From positions 1-23,562 of the forward strand of contig NZ_JALXVH010000041.1 of NCBI RefSeq assembly GCF_025149945.1: 23,562 bases of DNA, written 5' to 3'. Made by a program: the position numbers and the translations under genes. A model generated the notes under the pieces. It was given only the letters and a program-made list of their open reading frames with translations. It had not been told where the DNA came from and ran no database searches. This document shows, one piece after another, positions 9,172 through 17,666 of the stretch. Numbering within the stretch: position 1 is the stretch's first letter; each line of letters starts with the position of its first letter. This stretch comes from Kocuria sp. p3-SID1428 (GTDB taxonomy: Bacteria; Actinomycetota; Actinomycetes; Actinomycetales; Micrococcaceae).

Positions 9172-10977
9172 GTGTCCGATGACTCCCAGCCCTCGCTCTT
9201 CGGCGGTCCCGCCGCCGAGATGCCCCCCGCCTACCCTGAGCGCGCCGCCTGGGGCACCGCAGGCAAGCTGCGCGCCTGGCAGGCCGAGGCCCTGGAGAAG
9301 TACTTCGCCGCCGAGCCTCGCGACTTCATGGCAGTGGCCACGCCGGGTGCCGGCAAGACCACGTTCGCACTGCGTCTGGCCCGCGAGCTCGTGGACCGCG
9401 GGACCATCAATCGGATCACGGTGGTGTGCCCCACCGAGCACCTCAAGCGGCAGTGGGCGGATGCCGCCGCGCGCGTGAATCTGGCGATCGACCCCAACTT
9501 CAAGAACGCCGACGGCAGCCACGCCCGAGGATTCATCGGGGTGGCGCTGACCTACGCGCAGGTCGGCATGAAGCCGCTGCTGCACCGGGCCCGCACCGAG
9601 CAGGGGCGCACGCTGGTGATCATGGACGAGATCCACCACGCCGGCGACTCCCGCTCCTGGGGAGATGGCCTGAAGGAGGCCTTCGATCCGGCCGCGCGCC
9701 GACTCGCACTGACCGGCACGCCGTTCCGCTCGGACACCTCCCCGATCCCGTTCGTGACGTACCAGGAGGACAAGGACGGCATCCGGCGCTCGAAGGCCGA
9801 CTACACCTACGGCTACGGCGACGCTCTGAAGGACCACGTGGTGCGCCCCGTGATCTTCATGGCCTACTCGGGGCAGATGCGCTGGCGCACCTCGGCTGGG
9901 GAGGAGATGGCCGCCGAGCTAGGCGAGGGCTTCACCAAGTCGATCACCGCCCACGCCTGGCGCACGGCTCTGGCTCCCGACGGCGCCTGGATCCCGTCCG
10001 TGCTGCAGGGCGCCGATCGCCGCCTCACCGAGGTCCGGCGTACCGTCCCGGACGCCGGGGCGCTCGTGATCGCGACCGATCACCAGGATGCCAAGGCCTA
10101 CGCCGCGCTGCTCGAGCGGATCACGGGGGAGCAGCCCGCGGTGGTCCTCTCGGACGACAAGGGCGCCTCCGAGCGGATCGAGGCCTTCGCGGAAGGGGAC
10201 CAGCGCTGGATGGTGGCGGTGCGCATGGTCTCCGAGGGCGTCGACGTCCCCCGCCTGGCCGTGGGCGTCTACGCCACTTCGACTTCCACCCCGCTGTTCT
10301 TCGCCCAGGCCGTCGGGCGCTTCGTGCGCTCGCGCAAGCGGGGGGAGACCGCCTCGATCTTCCTGCCCTCGGTGCCGCTGCTGATGTCGCACGCCAACGA
10401 GATGGAGCTGGAACGCGATCACGCCCTGGACCGCCCGGTCGCCCAGGGCCCGGACTTCGTGGACCTCTCCGAGCAGGGGTGGGACGACGACGAGCTCGCC
10501 GCCGCCAATCGCGAGGAGAAGGCGTCCTCGCAGCTGGCCGGCGGCGAGTTCAAGGCCCTCGAATCGGACGCGTCCTTCCACGGCGTGCTCTTCGACGGCG
10601 GCGAGTTCGGCGGCGGAGTGGCCGCCGGAACCGACGAGGAGGCCGACTACCTGGGCATCCCCGGGCTGCTGGATGCCGAGCAGGTCACCACGCTGCTGCG
10701 CGAGCGGCAGTCCGAGCACGCCCGTCGGCGCTCGCAGTCGGCAGCCGATCAGTCGCAGCAGGCGTCGTCCGTTCCGGATCACCGCCGGCTCAAGGAGCTG
10801 CGCAAGAAGCTGTCGCAGAACGTCTCGGCCTGGTCCGCGCGCACGGGCACGCCGCACGGCGTGATCCACAACGACCTGCGCCGCGAGTGCGGGGGACCGG
10901 CCGTGGCCCAGGCCACCGAGGAGCAGATCGAGGCGCGGATCGCCAAGATGCAGAACTGGTTCGTGGGGCGGAAGTAG
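9172..10977 (+). CDS. Superfamily 2 DEAD/DEAH-box helicase
   Basis: The 601-aa protein starts at a GTG (VSDDSQPSLFGGPAAEM); AAAGGA lies 12 bases upstream, a rather long spacing. Helicase motifs in order: the Q-motif-like LRAWQAEALEKYF (33-45), Walker A ATPGAGKT (56-63), motif Ia VVCPTEHLKRQW (84-95), Walker B VIMDEIHHAGD (149-159), motif III LALTGTPFRSD (178-188), and in the second RecA domain MVSEGVDVPRLAVGVYA and QAVGRFVRSRKRGE (near 379). The C-terminal 150 residues are charged and helical, with no recognisable nuclease or zinc domain. DEIHH and overall layout resemble the XPB/RecG-like branch of DNA or RNA helicases. The gene ends at a TAG and converges on pncA. Its biological role is not known to me. 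Confidence 0.93.
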   Translation: MSDDSQPSLFGGPAAEMPPAYPERAAWGTAGKLRAWQAEALEKYFAAEPRDFMAVATPGAGKTTFALRLARELVDRGTINRITVVCPTEHLKRQWADAAARVNLAIDPNFKNADGSHARGFIGVALTYAQVGMKPLLHRARTEQGRTLVIMDEIHHAGDSRSWGDGLKEAFDPAARRLALTGTPFRSDTSPIPFVTYQEDKDGIRRSKADYTYGYGDALKDHVVRPVIFMAYSGQMRWRTSAGEEMAAELGEGFTKSITAHAWRTALAPDGAWIPSVLQGADRRLTEVRRTVPDAGALVIATDHQDAKAYAALLERITGEQPAVVLSDDKGASERIEAFAEGDQRWMVAVRMVSEGVDVPRLAVGVYATSTSTPLFFAQAVGRFVRSRKRGETASIFLPSVPLLMSHANEMELERDHALDRPVAQGPDFVDLSEQGWDDDELAAANREEKASSQLAGGEFKALESDASFHGVLFDGGEFGGGVAAGTDEEADYLGIPGLLDAEQVTTLLRERQSEHARRRSQSAADQSQQASSVPDHRRLKELRKKLSQNVSAWSARTGTPHGVIHNDLRRECGGPAVAQATEEQIEARIAKMQNWFVGRK

Positions 10978-11056
10978 GACGCACCGGGGCGAGACGCTTC
11001 GATGCGGAAAGTCCCGCCGCAGCAGGCGCAGCGCGTCGGTGCGAGGCGGGGCCCCG

Positions 11057-11677
11057 TCAGTCGCGCACGACCTCCACGCCTGCGTCGCCGAGCTCGTCGA
11101 TGACGAACTCGAGGGAATCGGGGGAGACGGCGGCGCTCAGGCTCAGCAGCACCCGGGTCTCGTAGCCGGCGTCGGCGGCGTCCAGGGCGGTGGCGCGCAC
11201 GCAGTGATCGGCGGCCAGGCCCACGATGTCCACGGCCTCGATCTCCCGATCGCGCAGCCAGTCGTCCAGGCCGATCGGCTCCTCGTCGTCGGCCTCGTCG
11301 TCCTCCTCCACCGCCCCCAGGGGCGTGGAGGTCTCCGGGGCCAGGACGCCCTCGAAGCCCGAGTAGGCGGCTTCGTACTCGCCCTTGCGGAACCAGGCCT
11401 CGATGCGGTCGGTCTCGAACTCGTCGTGGGTGTCGGCGCCCTCGGTCTCGGCCACGCAGTGCACGGGCCACGAGGTCCGGAAATCAGGGTCCTCGGAGAA
11501 GTGCGAGCCCGGCGAGATGTGCCAGTCCAGGGTCCCCACGATCGCCTCGTAGTCCCCGTGGTGCTGCTCGATGTGCTCGGAGATCGCCGCTGCGACGTCC
11601 GAGCCGCCGTCGACGGCCAGCGAGCCGCCCTCGCAGAAGTCGTTCTGGACGTCGACGACGATCAGTGCGGTGCGCAT
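11057..11677 (-). CDS. pncA: Nicotinamidase (isochorismatase family)
   Basis: This cytoplasmic enzyme hydrolyses nicotinamide to nicotinate and ammonia, and in mycobacteria activates pyrazinamide. The 206-aa sequence follows Mtb PncA closely: catalytic D9 in VVDVQNDFCEGGSLAV, metal ligands D51, H53, H59 and H73 (LDWHISPGSHF, WPVHCV), catalytic K98 (FRKGEYEAAYSGFEGV) and nucleophile C159 (GLAADHCVRATA). All are intact. Compared with Mtb PncA there is an acidic insertion at about 112-136 (EEDDEADDEE) between the FEGV loop and the DDWL helix. The gene starts 14 bases after the pncB stop; AAGGGA overlapping that stop codon is the likely ribosome binding site. With pncB it makes a complete nicotinamide-to-nicotinate-mononucleotide salvage route. 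Confidence 0.95.
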   Translation of the reverse strand: MRTALIVVDVQNDFCEGGSLAVDGGSDVAAAISEHIEQHHGDYEAIVGTLDWHISPGSHFSEDPDFRTSWPVHCVAETEGADTHDEFETDRIEAWFRKGEYEAAYSGFEGVLAPETSTPLGAVEEDDEADDEEPIGLDDWLRDREIEAVDIVGLAADHCVRATALDAADAGYETRVLLSLSAAVSPDSLEFVIDELGDAGVEVVRD

Positions 11678-11691
11678 GAGGAGGGTTCCCT

Positions 11692-13020
11692 TCAGTTCTC
11701 GAGCACGGTGGGGATCGCGGCCTCGCCCTCGGAGAGGCGGGTGGCCGAGCGCGGGAGCTCCCGCACGGAGTCGGCGTGGCGCTGCCGGGCGCGCTGGACG
11801 CCCTTGGGGCCGGTCCAGCCGTCGACCAGCTCGCCTCCGCGCACGAAGTCCTGCATCAGGGGGCGGTCGTCGCCGTCGTCGGCGGGATCGTGGCCCACCC
11901 CCACGATCTCGTGGGTCGCGGTGCCGCGCGGATCCAGGCGGCGCAGCGCCGACTTGCGCCCGCCGACGGAAACCTTGCCGGATGAGGCCTTGGCCACGGA
12001 GACGAGCTGCCCATCGGCGCCCTCGCGGGCCACGAGCTTGTAGACCATGGAGGACGTGGGGGCCCCGGAGCCGGTGACCAGTCTGGTGCCCACGCCGTAG
12101 GAGTCCACGGGGGCAGCGGCCAGCGCTGCGATCGCGTGCTCATCGAGATCGGAGGTCACGGTGATGCGGGTGTCGCGATTGCCCAGGCTGTCGAGCAGGG
12201 CGCGCACGCGACCGGCCTGATCCACCAGGTCCCCGGAGTCCACGCGCACGGCCCCTAGCTGCGGACCGGCGAGCTCGACGGCCAGGCGCACCGCCTTCTC
12301 GACGTCGTAGGTGTCCACCAGCAGCGTGGTCCCCACGCCCATGGTCTCGAGCTGGGAGCGGAAGGCCGCCTCCTCGTCGTCGTGCAGCAGCGTGAACGCA
12401 TGCGCCGAGGTGCCGACGGTCTTCAGGTCATAGCGATAGCCGGCCTCGAGGTTGGAGGTCCCTGCGAAGCCCGCGATCACGGCCGCACGGGCAGCGGCCA
12501 CGGCGGACTCCTCAGAGGCCCGGCGCGAGCCCATCTCCAGGCACGGGCGCTCGCCCGCGGCGGTGATCATGCGGGAGGCGGCGGAGGCCACGGCGGAGTC
12601 GTAGTTGAGCACCGAGAGCAGGTAGGTCTCCAGGATGCAGGCCTCGGCGAACGTGGACTCCACGCGCAGGATCGGCGAGTGCGGGAACCAGAGGTCGCCC
12701 TCGGCATAGCCGCTTATGTCGCCGGTGAAGCGGAAGTCCGCGAGCCACTCGAGGGTGGCGGCATCCACCACGCCGGTGCGCTCCAGGAAGGCCAGGCGGT
12801 CCTCGTCGAAGCGGAAGCTCGCCAGTCCCTCGAGGAAGCGCCCCGTGCCGGCCACGACGCCGTAGCGGCGTCCGGCGGGCAGGCGGCGGGAGAAGACCTC
12901 GAAGACGCTGCGCCGCTGCGCGGTGCCGTCGCGCAGGGCGGCCTGCAGCATGGTCAGCTCGTAGTGATCCGTCATCAGCGACGTCGGGGCGGGGGACCAG
13001 GTCCGGTTGCTCGATTCCAC
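11692..13020 (-). CDS. pncB: Nicotinate phosphoribosyltransferase
   Basis: PncB converts nicotinate, PRPP and ATP to nicotinate mononucleotide in the Preiss-Handler NAD salvage route. From the GTG at 13020-13018 the protein is 442 aa, usual for the family. Seen: the N-terminal LMTDHYELTMLQAAL, SVFEVFSRRLPAGRRYGVV, EMGSRRASEESAV, GTSNLEAGYRYDLKTVGTS with AHAF (active-site His region), AVRVDSGDLVDQAGRV, and VTSDLDEHAI with YGVGTRLVTGSG (phosphate-binding region). Upstream open frame in phase would extend the protein across the clpS promoter region and is rejected; a TACAGT -10 lies exactly seven bases before this GTG. It is the first gene of an operon with pncA and is divergent from clpS. Confidence 0.95.
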   Translation of the reverse strand: MESSNRTWSPAPTSLMTDHYELTMLQAALRDGTAQRRSVFEVFSRRLPAGRRYGVVAGTGRFLEGLASFRFDEDRLAFLERTGVVDAATLEWLADFRFTGDISGYAEGDLWFPHSPILRVESTFAEACILETYLLSVLNYDSAVASAASRMITAAGERPCLEMGSRRASEESAVAAARAAVIAGFAGTSNLEAGYRYDLKTVGTSAHAFTLLHDDEEAAFRSQLETMGVGTTLLVDTYDVEKAVRLAVELAGPQLGAVRVDSGDLVDQAGRVRALLDSLGNRDTRITVTSDLDEHAIAALAAAPVDSYGVGTRLVTGSGAPTSSMVYKLVAREGADGQLVSVAKASSGKVSVGGRKSALRRLDPRGTATHEIVGVGHDPADDGDDRPLMQDFVRGGELVDGWTGPKGVQRARQRHADSVRELPRSATRLSEGEAAIPTVLEN

Positions 13021-13027
13021 GCAGGCC

Positions 13028-13033
13028 ACTGTA
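13028..13033 (-). promoter_or_regulatory. -10 element for pncB, leaderless arrangement
   Basis: On the minus strand TACAGT is followed by seven bases (GGCCTGC) and the GTG at 13020. With a 17-base spacer the -35 position reads GGGACC (three of six to TTGACA). No ribosome binding site precedes the GTG. Confidence 0.6.
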
Positions 13034-13049
13034 CTGGCCGCCCGCCGTG

Positions 13050-13095
13050 CGGTCCCGTCCCCGGGCATGGTCCTCATGATGCGCTGTCGGGACCG
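13050..13095. promoter_or_regulatory. Spaced inverted repeat in the pncB / clpS divergent promoter region
   Basis: CGGTCCCG at 13050-13057 and its exact reverse complement CGGGACCG at 13088-13095 are 30 bases apart. The left arm covers the pncB -35 position; the right arm lies five bases before the clpS -10. It could be a pair of operator half-sites, but 8-bp arms in GC-rich DNA can arise by chance. Confidence 0.3.
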
Positions 13096-13100
13096 GTGCC

Positions 13101-13106
13101 TACGAT
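13101..13106 (+). promoter_or_regulatory. -10 element for clpS, near-leaderless arrangement
   Basis: TACGAT lies 10 bases before the ATG at 13117. Transcription would start about three bases before the ATG. No ribosome binding site is present. Confidence 0.5.
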
Positions 13107-13116
13107 GGGGCACATT

Positions 13117-13476
13117 ATGGAGCTCAGCACGAGAACCCGCACGCCCCTCATCGGCCTCGGTCCGGATCTGGATGAGCGCCCGGAGGTCGACACCGCCCAG
13201 CGCACCGCCCTGGAGATCCCGTGGCACGTGGTGGTCTGGGACGATCCCGTGAATCTCATGTCGTGGGTGACCTGGGTCTTCCGCACGCACTTCGGCTTCT
13301 CGCAGGCCAAGTCCCACGCGCTGATGCTCGAGGTCCACGAGCGGGGCCGGGCGATCGTGGCCGAGGGTACTCTGGAGGAGGCCGAGCGCCATGTCGCCGC
13401 CCTGCACGGCTATGGCCTGATGGCCACCTACGAGCGCGCAGGCGGAGGCCAGGACGCGGACGGGGGGCGCAGCTGA
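13117..13476 (+). CDS. clpS: ATP-dependent Clp protease adaptor ClpS
   Basis: ClpS recognises N-degron substrates and hands them to the ClpC/ClpA unfoldase. The 119-aa protein has a 33-residue flexible N-terminus and the ClpS core from WHVVVWDDPVNLMSWVTWV (36-54) through FGFSQAKSHALMLEVHERGR (59-78) to ATYER. D42 and D43 correspond to the acidic pocket residues and H74 (LEVHERG) to the conserved histidine that binds the substrate amino terminus. An in-frame ATG at 13105 (adding MGHI) overlaps the -10 hexamer, so 13117 is preferred. The stop overlaps the next start by one base (TGATG), implying coupled translation with the DUF2017 gene. Confidence 0.95.
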   Translation: MELSTRTRTPLIGLGPDLDERPEVDTAQRTALEIPWHVVVWDDPVNLMSWVTWVFRTHFGFSQAKSHALMLEVHERGRAIVAEGTLEEAERHVAALHGYGLMATYERAGGGQDADGGRS

Positions 13477-14069
13477 TGGCGCACGGATTCCGCTCGGGGG
13501 CCCACGGCCTGACGGCGCGGCTGTCGGCGGACGAACGCGGGCTGCTGGTCAGGCTGTGCCAGGACATCATCGGCCTGCTCGAGCCGGAGCAGGCCGATCC
13601 GCAGGCCGACCCGCTCGAGGCCCTGCTCGGCGGGGACGGGCCCGTCGAGGCGCCGGAGGACCCGGCCGTGGCGCGCCTGCTGCCGGCAGGCAGCCAGGAC
13701 CCCGGGCAGGCGGAGGAGTTCCGCCGCTTCACGGACCGCTCCCTGCGCGAGCAGAAGGTCGCCTCGCTGCGCGCGGCTGCGCTGGCCTTCGAATCCGACC
13801 CCGTGCGGCTGAGCCCCTCCGGGGCCATCGACGTCTCCCGGGCGCTCAACGACATCCGCCTGGTGCTTTCGACACGGCTGGGCATCGACTCGGAGGCGGA
13901 GGCCCGCCGCGTGGAGAAGGCCTCCGGGAAGAAGCCCAAGGACACCGAGACCTACATGGCCGTCGTCTACGGGTTCGTCTCGTGGCTGCAGGACTCCCTG
14001 ATCCAGGCCATGCTGCTGGAGCTGCCGGAGGATGACGAGGCGGACGACCAGTCGCCGCATGGCCTCTGA
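13476..14069 (+). CDS. DUF2017 family protein
   Basis: The 197-aa, mostly helical, acidic protein starts MAHGFRSGAHGLTARLSADE at the ATG overlapping the clpS stop by one base. It contains ERGLLVRLCQDIIGLLEPEQ (22-41), an Asp/Glu/Pro-rich linker, SLREQKVASLRAAALAFE and NDIRLVLSTRLGI, and a C-terminal helix VVYGFVSWLQDSLIQAMLLE. No membrane segment or signal peptide is seen. This matches my recollection of DUF2017, which follows clpS in many actinobacteria (Rv1332 in M. tuberculosis). Function is unknown; the tight coupling suggests a role with ClpS, which is inference only. Confidence 0.85.
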   Translation: MAHGFRSGAHGLTARLSADERGLLVRLCQDIIGLLEPEQADPQADPLEALLGGDGPVEAPEDPAVARLLPAGSQDPGQAEEFRRFTDRSLREQKVASLRAAALAFESDPVRLSPSGAIDVSRALNDIRLVLSTRLGIDSEAEARRVEKASGKKPKDTETYMAVVYGFVSWLQDSLIQAMLLELPEDDEADDQSPHGL

Positions 14070-14158
14070 CAGGGATTAGGGCTGCGCATGAGTCATCGTG
14101 TGAAGTGATCTCCGTGACCTCGTCGGCGCGCGGTTCAGGCTGCTGAGCGGCACCGGTC

Positions 14159-14164
14159 TACCCT
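14159..14164 (+). promoter_or_regulatory. -10 element for murI, near-leaderless arrangement
   Basis: TACCCT lies nine bases before the ATG at 14174. Transcription would start about two bases before the start codon. The rest of the interval 14070-14158 shows no convincing hairpin. Confidence 0.45.
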
Positions 14165-14173
14165 GGGTGCCCT

Positions 14174-15169
14174 ATGCGCGAGATTCCGGGGATCACAGAA
14201 GCGGCAGACGGACCCGTCGAGGGTCCGTCGCCCGATGCTCCCATCGGAGTGTTCGATTCCGGCGTGGGCGGGCTGACGGTCGCCCGGGCGATCATCGACC
14301 AGCTGCCGGATGAGCGGATCGTCTATGTGGGCGACACCCTCAACGGCCCCTACGGTCCGCTGCCGATCGCCGAGGTCCGCGCCCACGCGCTGCGGATCAT
14401 GGACGAGCTGGTGGACTCCGGGGTCAAGCTGCTGGTCATCGCCTGCAACACCGCCTCGGCGGCCGTCCTGCGCGATGCCCGGGAGCGCTACACGCGCGCC
14501 TACGGCATCCCCGTGGTGGAGGTCATCCAGCCGGCCGTGCGCCGGGCCGTTTCCTCCACGCGCAACGGCCGCATCGGCGTGATCGCCACCCAGGCCACCG
14601 TGGGCTCGCGGGCCTACGAGGACACCTTCGCGGCCGCTCCGCAGCTCGAGGTGCGCTCCGTGGCCTGCCCGCGCTTCGTGCCGTTCGTCGAGGCCGGCGT
14701 CACCACGGGCCCTGAGGTCCTCGAGACCGCGCAGGAGTATCTGCGCCCGCTGCAGGAGCGCGGGGTGGACACCCTCGTGCTCGGGTGCACCCACTACCCT
14801 CTGCTCACCGGCGTGATCTCGTATGTCATGGGGGAGACGGTCACGCTGGTCTCCTCCGCGGAGGAGACCGCCAAGGACGTCTATCGCGCCCTGGTGCGCC
14901 ATGACCTGGCCCGGGTTCAGCCGACGCAGGAGCCCCACGAGTTCCTGGCCACGGGGGACCCGGAGCCCTTCCAGATCCTGGCCCGGCGCTTCCTGGGCCC
15001 GGAGGTCACGGCGGTGCGCCACGTGGGCTCGGTGGCCGAGCAGTTCCCCACGGGCTCGCTGTCCCAGGTGAGCTCGCAGATGCTCGCCGAGCACGCCGCC
15101 ATGAAGGACCGCGCCTCCGCCGGTCCGTCCCCTGTCCGCGCCTCCGACGATGAAGGCTCCGTCTCATGA
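14174..15169 (+). CDS. murI: Glutamate racemase
   Basis: MurI makes D-glutamate for peptidoglycan by a two-cysteine acid/base mechanism in the cytoplasm. The 331-aa protein has the Asp-Ser substrate motif D28-S29 in [26 protein letters not shown] (51-61), the first catalytic cysteine C91 in [11 protein letters not shown], and the second, C205, with H207 in [13 protein letters not shown]. An N-terminal extension of about 22 residues and a Ser/Pro-rich C-terminal tail beyond the usual 260-290 residues look disordered. The stop overlaps the next gene's start by four bases (ATGA), so the two are coupled. Confidence 0.96.
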   Translation: MREIPGITEAADGPVEGPSPDAPIGVFDSGVGGLTVARAIIDQLPDERIVYVGDTLNGPYGPLPIAEVRAHALRIMDELVDSGVKLLVIACNTASAAVLRDARERYTRAYGIPVVEVIQPAVRRAVSSTRNGRIGVIATQATVGSRAYEDTFAAAPQLEVRSVACPRFVPFVEAGVTTGPEVLETAQEYLRPLQERGVDTLVLGCTHYPLLTGVISYVMGETVTLVSSAEETAKDVYRALVRHDLARVQPTQEPHEFLATGDPEPFQILARRFLGPEVTAVRHVGSVAEQFPTGSLSQVSSQMLAEHAAMKDRASAGPSPVRASDDEGSVS

Positions 15170-16062
15170 TCCTGACCGTGATCGGCTGCACCGGCTCGTT
15201 CGCCGGCCCCGATTCCCCTGCCTCCTGCTACCTGCTCACCGGAACCGATCATGAGGGTCGGACCTGGCGGGTGCTCATGGACCTCGGCAACGGGTCGCTG
15301 GGCGCGCTGCAGCGCCACATCGAGCTCTCGGAGATCGATGCCGTCCTGATCAGCCACCTGCACCCGGATCACTGCGTCGACCTGGCGGGGCTGCACGTGG
15401 CGGTGAAGTGGGATCCGCGCGGCTGGGAGGCCGGCCCGGTCCCGGTCTGGGGCCCGGCTGGGATGATGGATTACATGGAGGCCGCCCACGTCCTGGACTC
15501 CGCGGAGACGATCGAGAACGAGTTCACGATCGGGCAGTGGGAGGACGGCCGGGCCGTGGAGATCGGCCCGTTCCGCATCACCCCGTACCGGGTCGAGCAT
15601 CCGGTCGAGGATCCGTTCGCGCTGCGCATCGAGTACGACGGAGCCGACGGCAACAGCGTGCTGACCTACTCCGGCGACACCGATGCCTGCGACGGGCTCA
15701 CCGAGGCCGCCCGCGGCGCAGATCTCTTCCTGTGCGAGGCGGCCTATCACGAGGACCGCGACACCTATCGGGGGATCCACCTCACCGGGCTCCGCGCCGG
15801 GCAGACCGCGGACGCCGCCGATGCCGATGAGCTGATGCTCACGCATCTGCCGGTCTGGAACTCGCCCACGCGCGCCGTGAGGGAGGCTGCCGTGGCCTTC
15901 ACGGGCCCGATCTCCCTGGCGCAGCCATCGACCTCGTACCGGATCGTGGCGGATATGGATCGGACCGCGGGGCGGGTGCTGGCACGCGGGCGCTCGGTGC
16001 CGACCACCACGACCACCATGCGCGTGATCGATCCCAACACGCGAGGGGCCGAGACCCGCTGA
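15166..16062 (+). CDS. Metallo-beta-lactamase-fold hydrolase, Rv1339-type candidate cAMP phosphodiesterase
   Basis: This 298-aa cytoplasmic protein begins [20 protein letters not shown], the usual start of this MBL subgroup. Metal-binding residues are seen in order: H64, H66, D68 and H69 in [12 protein letters not shown], the Asp in [13 protein letters not shown], and late histidines in GIHLTG and [10 protein letters not shown]. All seem intact. Its place between murI and rph is the same as Rv1339 in M. tuberculosis, which has been reported as an atypical class II cAMP phosphodiesterase; that assignment here rests on gene position and motif style. RNase Z-like activity is the main alternative, less likely because the SGDT and C-terminal region resemble the Rv1339 group better. 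The ATG overlaps the murI stop. Confidence 0.85.
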   Translation: MILTVIGCTGSFAGPDSPASCYLLTGTDHEGRTWRVLMDLGNGSLGALQRHIELSEIDAVLISHLHPDHCVDLAGLHVAVKWDPRGWEAGPVPVWGPAGMMDYMEAAHVLDSAETIENEFTIGQWEDGRAVEIGPFRITPYRVEHPVEDPFALRIEYDGADGNSVLTYSGDTDACDGLTEAARGADLFLCEAAYHEDRDTYRGIHLTGLRAGQTADAADADELMLTHLPVWNSPTRAVREAAVAFTGPISLAQPSTSYRIVADMDRTAGRVLARGRSVPTTTTTMRVIDPNTRGAETR

Positions 16063-16115
16063 GGCCCCGGAGGGCTCGCCCGCCGTGCGGCTGGCCGCTC
16101 GCCCCTGCGCGAGAC

Positions 16116-16121
16116 TAGGCT
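16116..16121 (+). promoter_or_regulatory. -10 element for rph, leaderless arrangement
   Basis: TAGGCT is followed by exactly seven bases (GTCGGCC) and the ATG at 16129. A direct repeat GCTCGCCC occurs upstream at 16074-16081 and 16097-16104; its meaning is unknown. Confidence 0.6.
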
Positions 16122-16128
16122 GTCGGCC

Positions 16129-16905
16129 ATGACTCCTGTGGCTGAGACCCCCGCCGCTCCCTCATCCGGCAGCGGACCCCGCGCCGACGGCCGCGCCGTC
16201 GACGAGCTGCGCCCCATCACCATCACACGGGGCTGGTCCTCGCAGGCCGAGGGCTCGGCCCTGATCGAGTTCGGACAGACTCGCGTGCTGTGCACCGCCT
16301 CGGTCACCGAGGGCGTGCCCCGGTGGCTGCGCGGCGAGGGCCGCGGCTGGGTCACGGCGGAGTACGCCATGCTTCCCCGGGCCACCGGCACGCGCTCGCA
16401 GCGCGAGTCGGTCAAGGGCAAGATCGGGGGGCGCACCCATGAGATCTCCCGGCTGATCGGCAGGTCGCTGCGCTCCGTGATCGATCTGCAGGCCCTCGGC
16501 GAGAACACCGTGGTGCTGGACTGCGATGTCCTCCAGGCGGACGGCGGGACCCGCACCGCGTCGATCACCGGCGCCTACGTGGCGCTGAGCGAGGCCATGA
16601 CCTGGGCCAGGCGAAAGGGCCTCGTCACCGGGGACCCGCTCACCGATTCGGTGGCCGCCGTCTCGGTGGGGATCATCGACGGCGTCCCCATGCTCGACCT
16701 GCCCTATGTCGAGGACGTCCGGGCCGAGACCGACATGAACGTGGTCGTCACCGGCTCCGGGACCTTCGTGGAGGTCCAGGGCACCGCCGAGGGCGCTCCG
16801 TTCGATCGCGGTGAGCTCGACGGCCTGCTCGACCTGGCGCTCGCCGGCTGCGCCGATTTGGCGCAGATCCAGGAGGCCACGCTCGCGGAGGCGCGGGATG
16901 CCTGA
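16129..16905 (+). CDS. rph: Ribonuclease PH
   Basis: RNase PH is a phosphorolytic 3'-to-5' exoribonuclease that trims tRNA precursors as a hexameric ring. The 258-aa protein shows [19 protein letters not shown] (18-36), [19 protein letters not shown] (41-59), the catalytic-core [20 protein letters not shown] (73-92), [17 protein letters not shown] (104-120) and [20 protein letters not shown] (phosphate-binding region). The N-terminus is about 17 residues longer than the minimal family start. The -10 sits seven bases before the ATG. The stop lies eight bases inside the next gene, so rph and rdgB are coupled, as in mycobacteria. Confidence 0.97.
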   Translation: MTPVAETPAAPSSGSGPRADGRAVDELRPITITRGWSSQAEGSALIEFGQTRVLCTASVTEGVPRWLRGEGRGWVTAEYAMLPRATGTRSQRESVKGKIGGRTHEISRLIGRSLRSVIDLQALGENTVVLDCDVLQADGGTRTASITGAYVALSEAMTWARRKGLVTGDPLTDSVAAVSVGIIDGVPMLDLPYVEDVRAETDMNVVVTGSGTFVEVQGTAEGAPFDRGELDGLLDLALAGCADLAQIQEATLAEARDA

Positions 16906-17665
16906 GCAGCCCGATGCCGCGCGGGAGGTCGCACCGGCCGCGCCCGGCGGGTCCGTCGACTCCGCCCCGGAGGACCCCGAGCCAGGTGCCTCCGAACCTG
17001 CGGTGAGCATCCCGCCGGAGGCGCGTCTGGTCCTGGCCACGCACAACGCCGGCAAGCTCGCCGAGCTGCGGGCCATGATCGCAGATCGACTGCCCGAGCT
17101 GGACGTCGAGCGAGCCGTGGTGGACGCCGGTTCCCTGGGCCTTCCCGACGTCCGCGAGACCGGCACGACCTTTCAGGCCAATGCGCTGCTCAAGGCGCAC
17201 GCCGCCGCCCGCGCCTCCGGGCTGCCCGCCGTGGCGGATGATTCCGGGCTGGCCGTCGACGTCCTGCACGGAGCCCCCGGCATCTTCTCGGCGCGCTGGG
17301 CCGGGCGCCACGGCGACGACACCGCCAATCTCGAGCTGCTGCTGGCCCAGCTGGGCGATATCGGCGATGAGCACCGGGCGGCCGGCTTCGTCTGCGCGGC
17401 GGCGCTGGTGACACCCGAGGGCGCCGAGCACGTCGAGTTCGGGCACCTGCGCGGCACGCTGCTGCGCGAGCCGGTCGGCGAGCACGGCTTCGGCTACGAC
17501 CCGGTCCTGCGACCCGACGGCCTGGAGCTCTCCTGCGCCCAGCTCGATCCGGAGCACAAGAACCGGATCAGCCACCGGGGCCGGGCCATGGCGGCCCTGG
17601 CTGCGCATCTGGTCGCGCTGCTGGCCCAGGAACCCTCCGCGCAGGCGCCGGGAGAGGAGCGCTGA
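16898..17665 (+). CDS. rdgB: RdgB/HAM1 non-canonical purine NTP pyrophosphatase
   Basis: This enzyme hydrolyses ITP, dITP and XTP to monophosphates and keeps deaminated purines out of nucleic acids. From the ATG at 16898 the protein is 255 aa and overlaps rph by eight bases; CGGAG at 16886-16890 gives a seven-base spacing. Residues 1-40 are a low-complexity Ala/Pro/Glu extension not usual for the family; a GTG at 17003 could give a shorter protein ([15 protein letters not shown]) but lacks a good ribosome binding site. Motifs: [13 protein letters not shown] (46-58), [20 protein letters not shown] (114-133), then [10 protein letters not shown] and SHRGRAMA near the C-terminus. All family hallmarks are intact. 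Confidence 0.95.
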   Translation: MPEQPDAAREVAPAAPGGSVDSAPEDPEPGASEPAVSIPPEARLVLATHNAGKLAELRAMIADRLPELDVERAVVDAGSLGLPDVRETGTTFQANALLKAHAAARASGLPAVADDSGLAVDVLHGAPGIFSARWAGRHGDDTANLELLLAQLGDIGDEHRAAGFVCAAALVTPEGAEHVEFGHLRGTLLREPVGEHGFGYDPVLRPDGLELSCAQLDPEHKNRISHRGRAMAALAAHLVALLAQEPSAQAPGEER

Positions 17666-17666
17666 G

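Noticed and set aside
10978..11056. Terminator between the convergent helicase and pncA genes
   Set aside because: Only short or widely spaced complementary stretches were found (for example GCACCG at 10981 and CGGTGC at 11037), not a convincing stem-loop.
11039..12043. 334-aa plus-strand open frame opposite pncA and pncB
   Set aside because: Antisense shadow; both minus-strand genes carry complete catalytic motifs.
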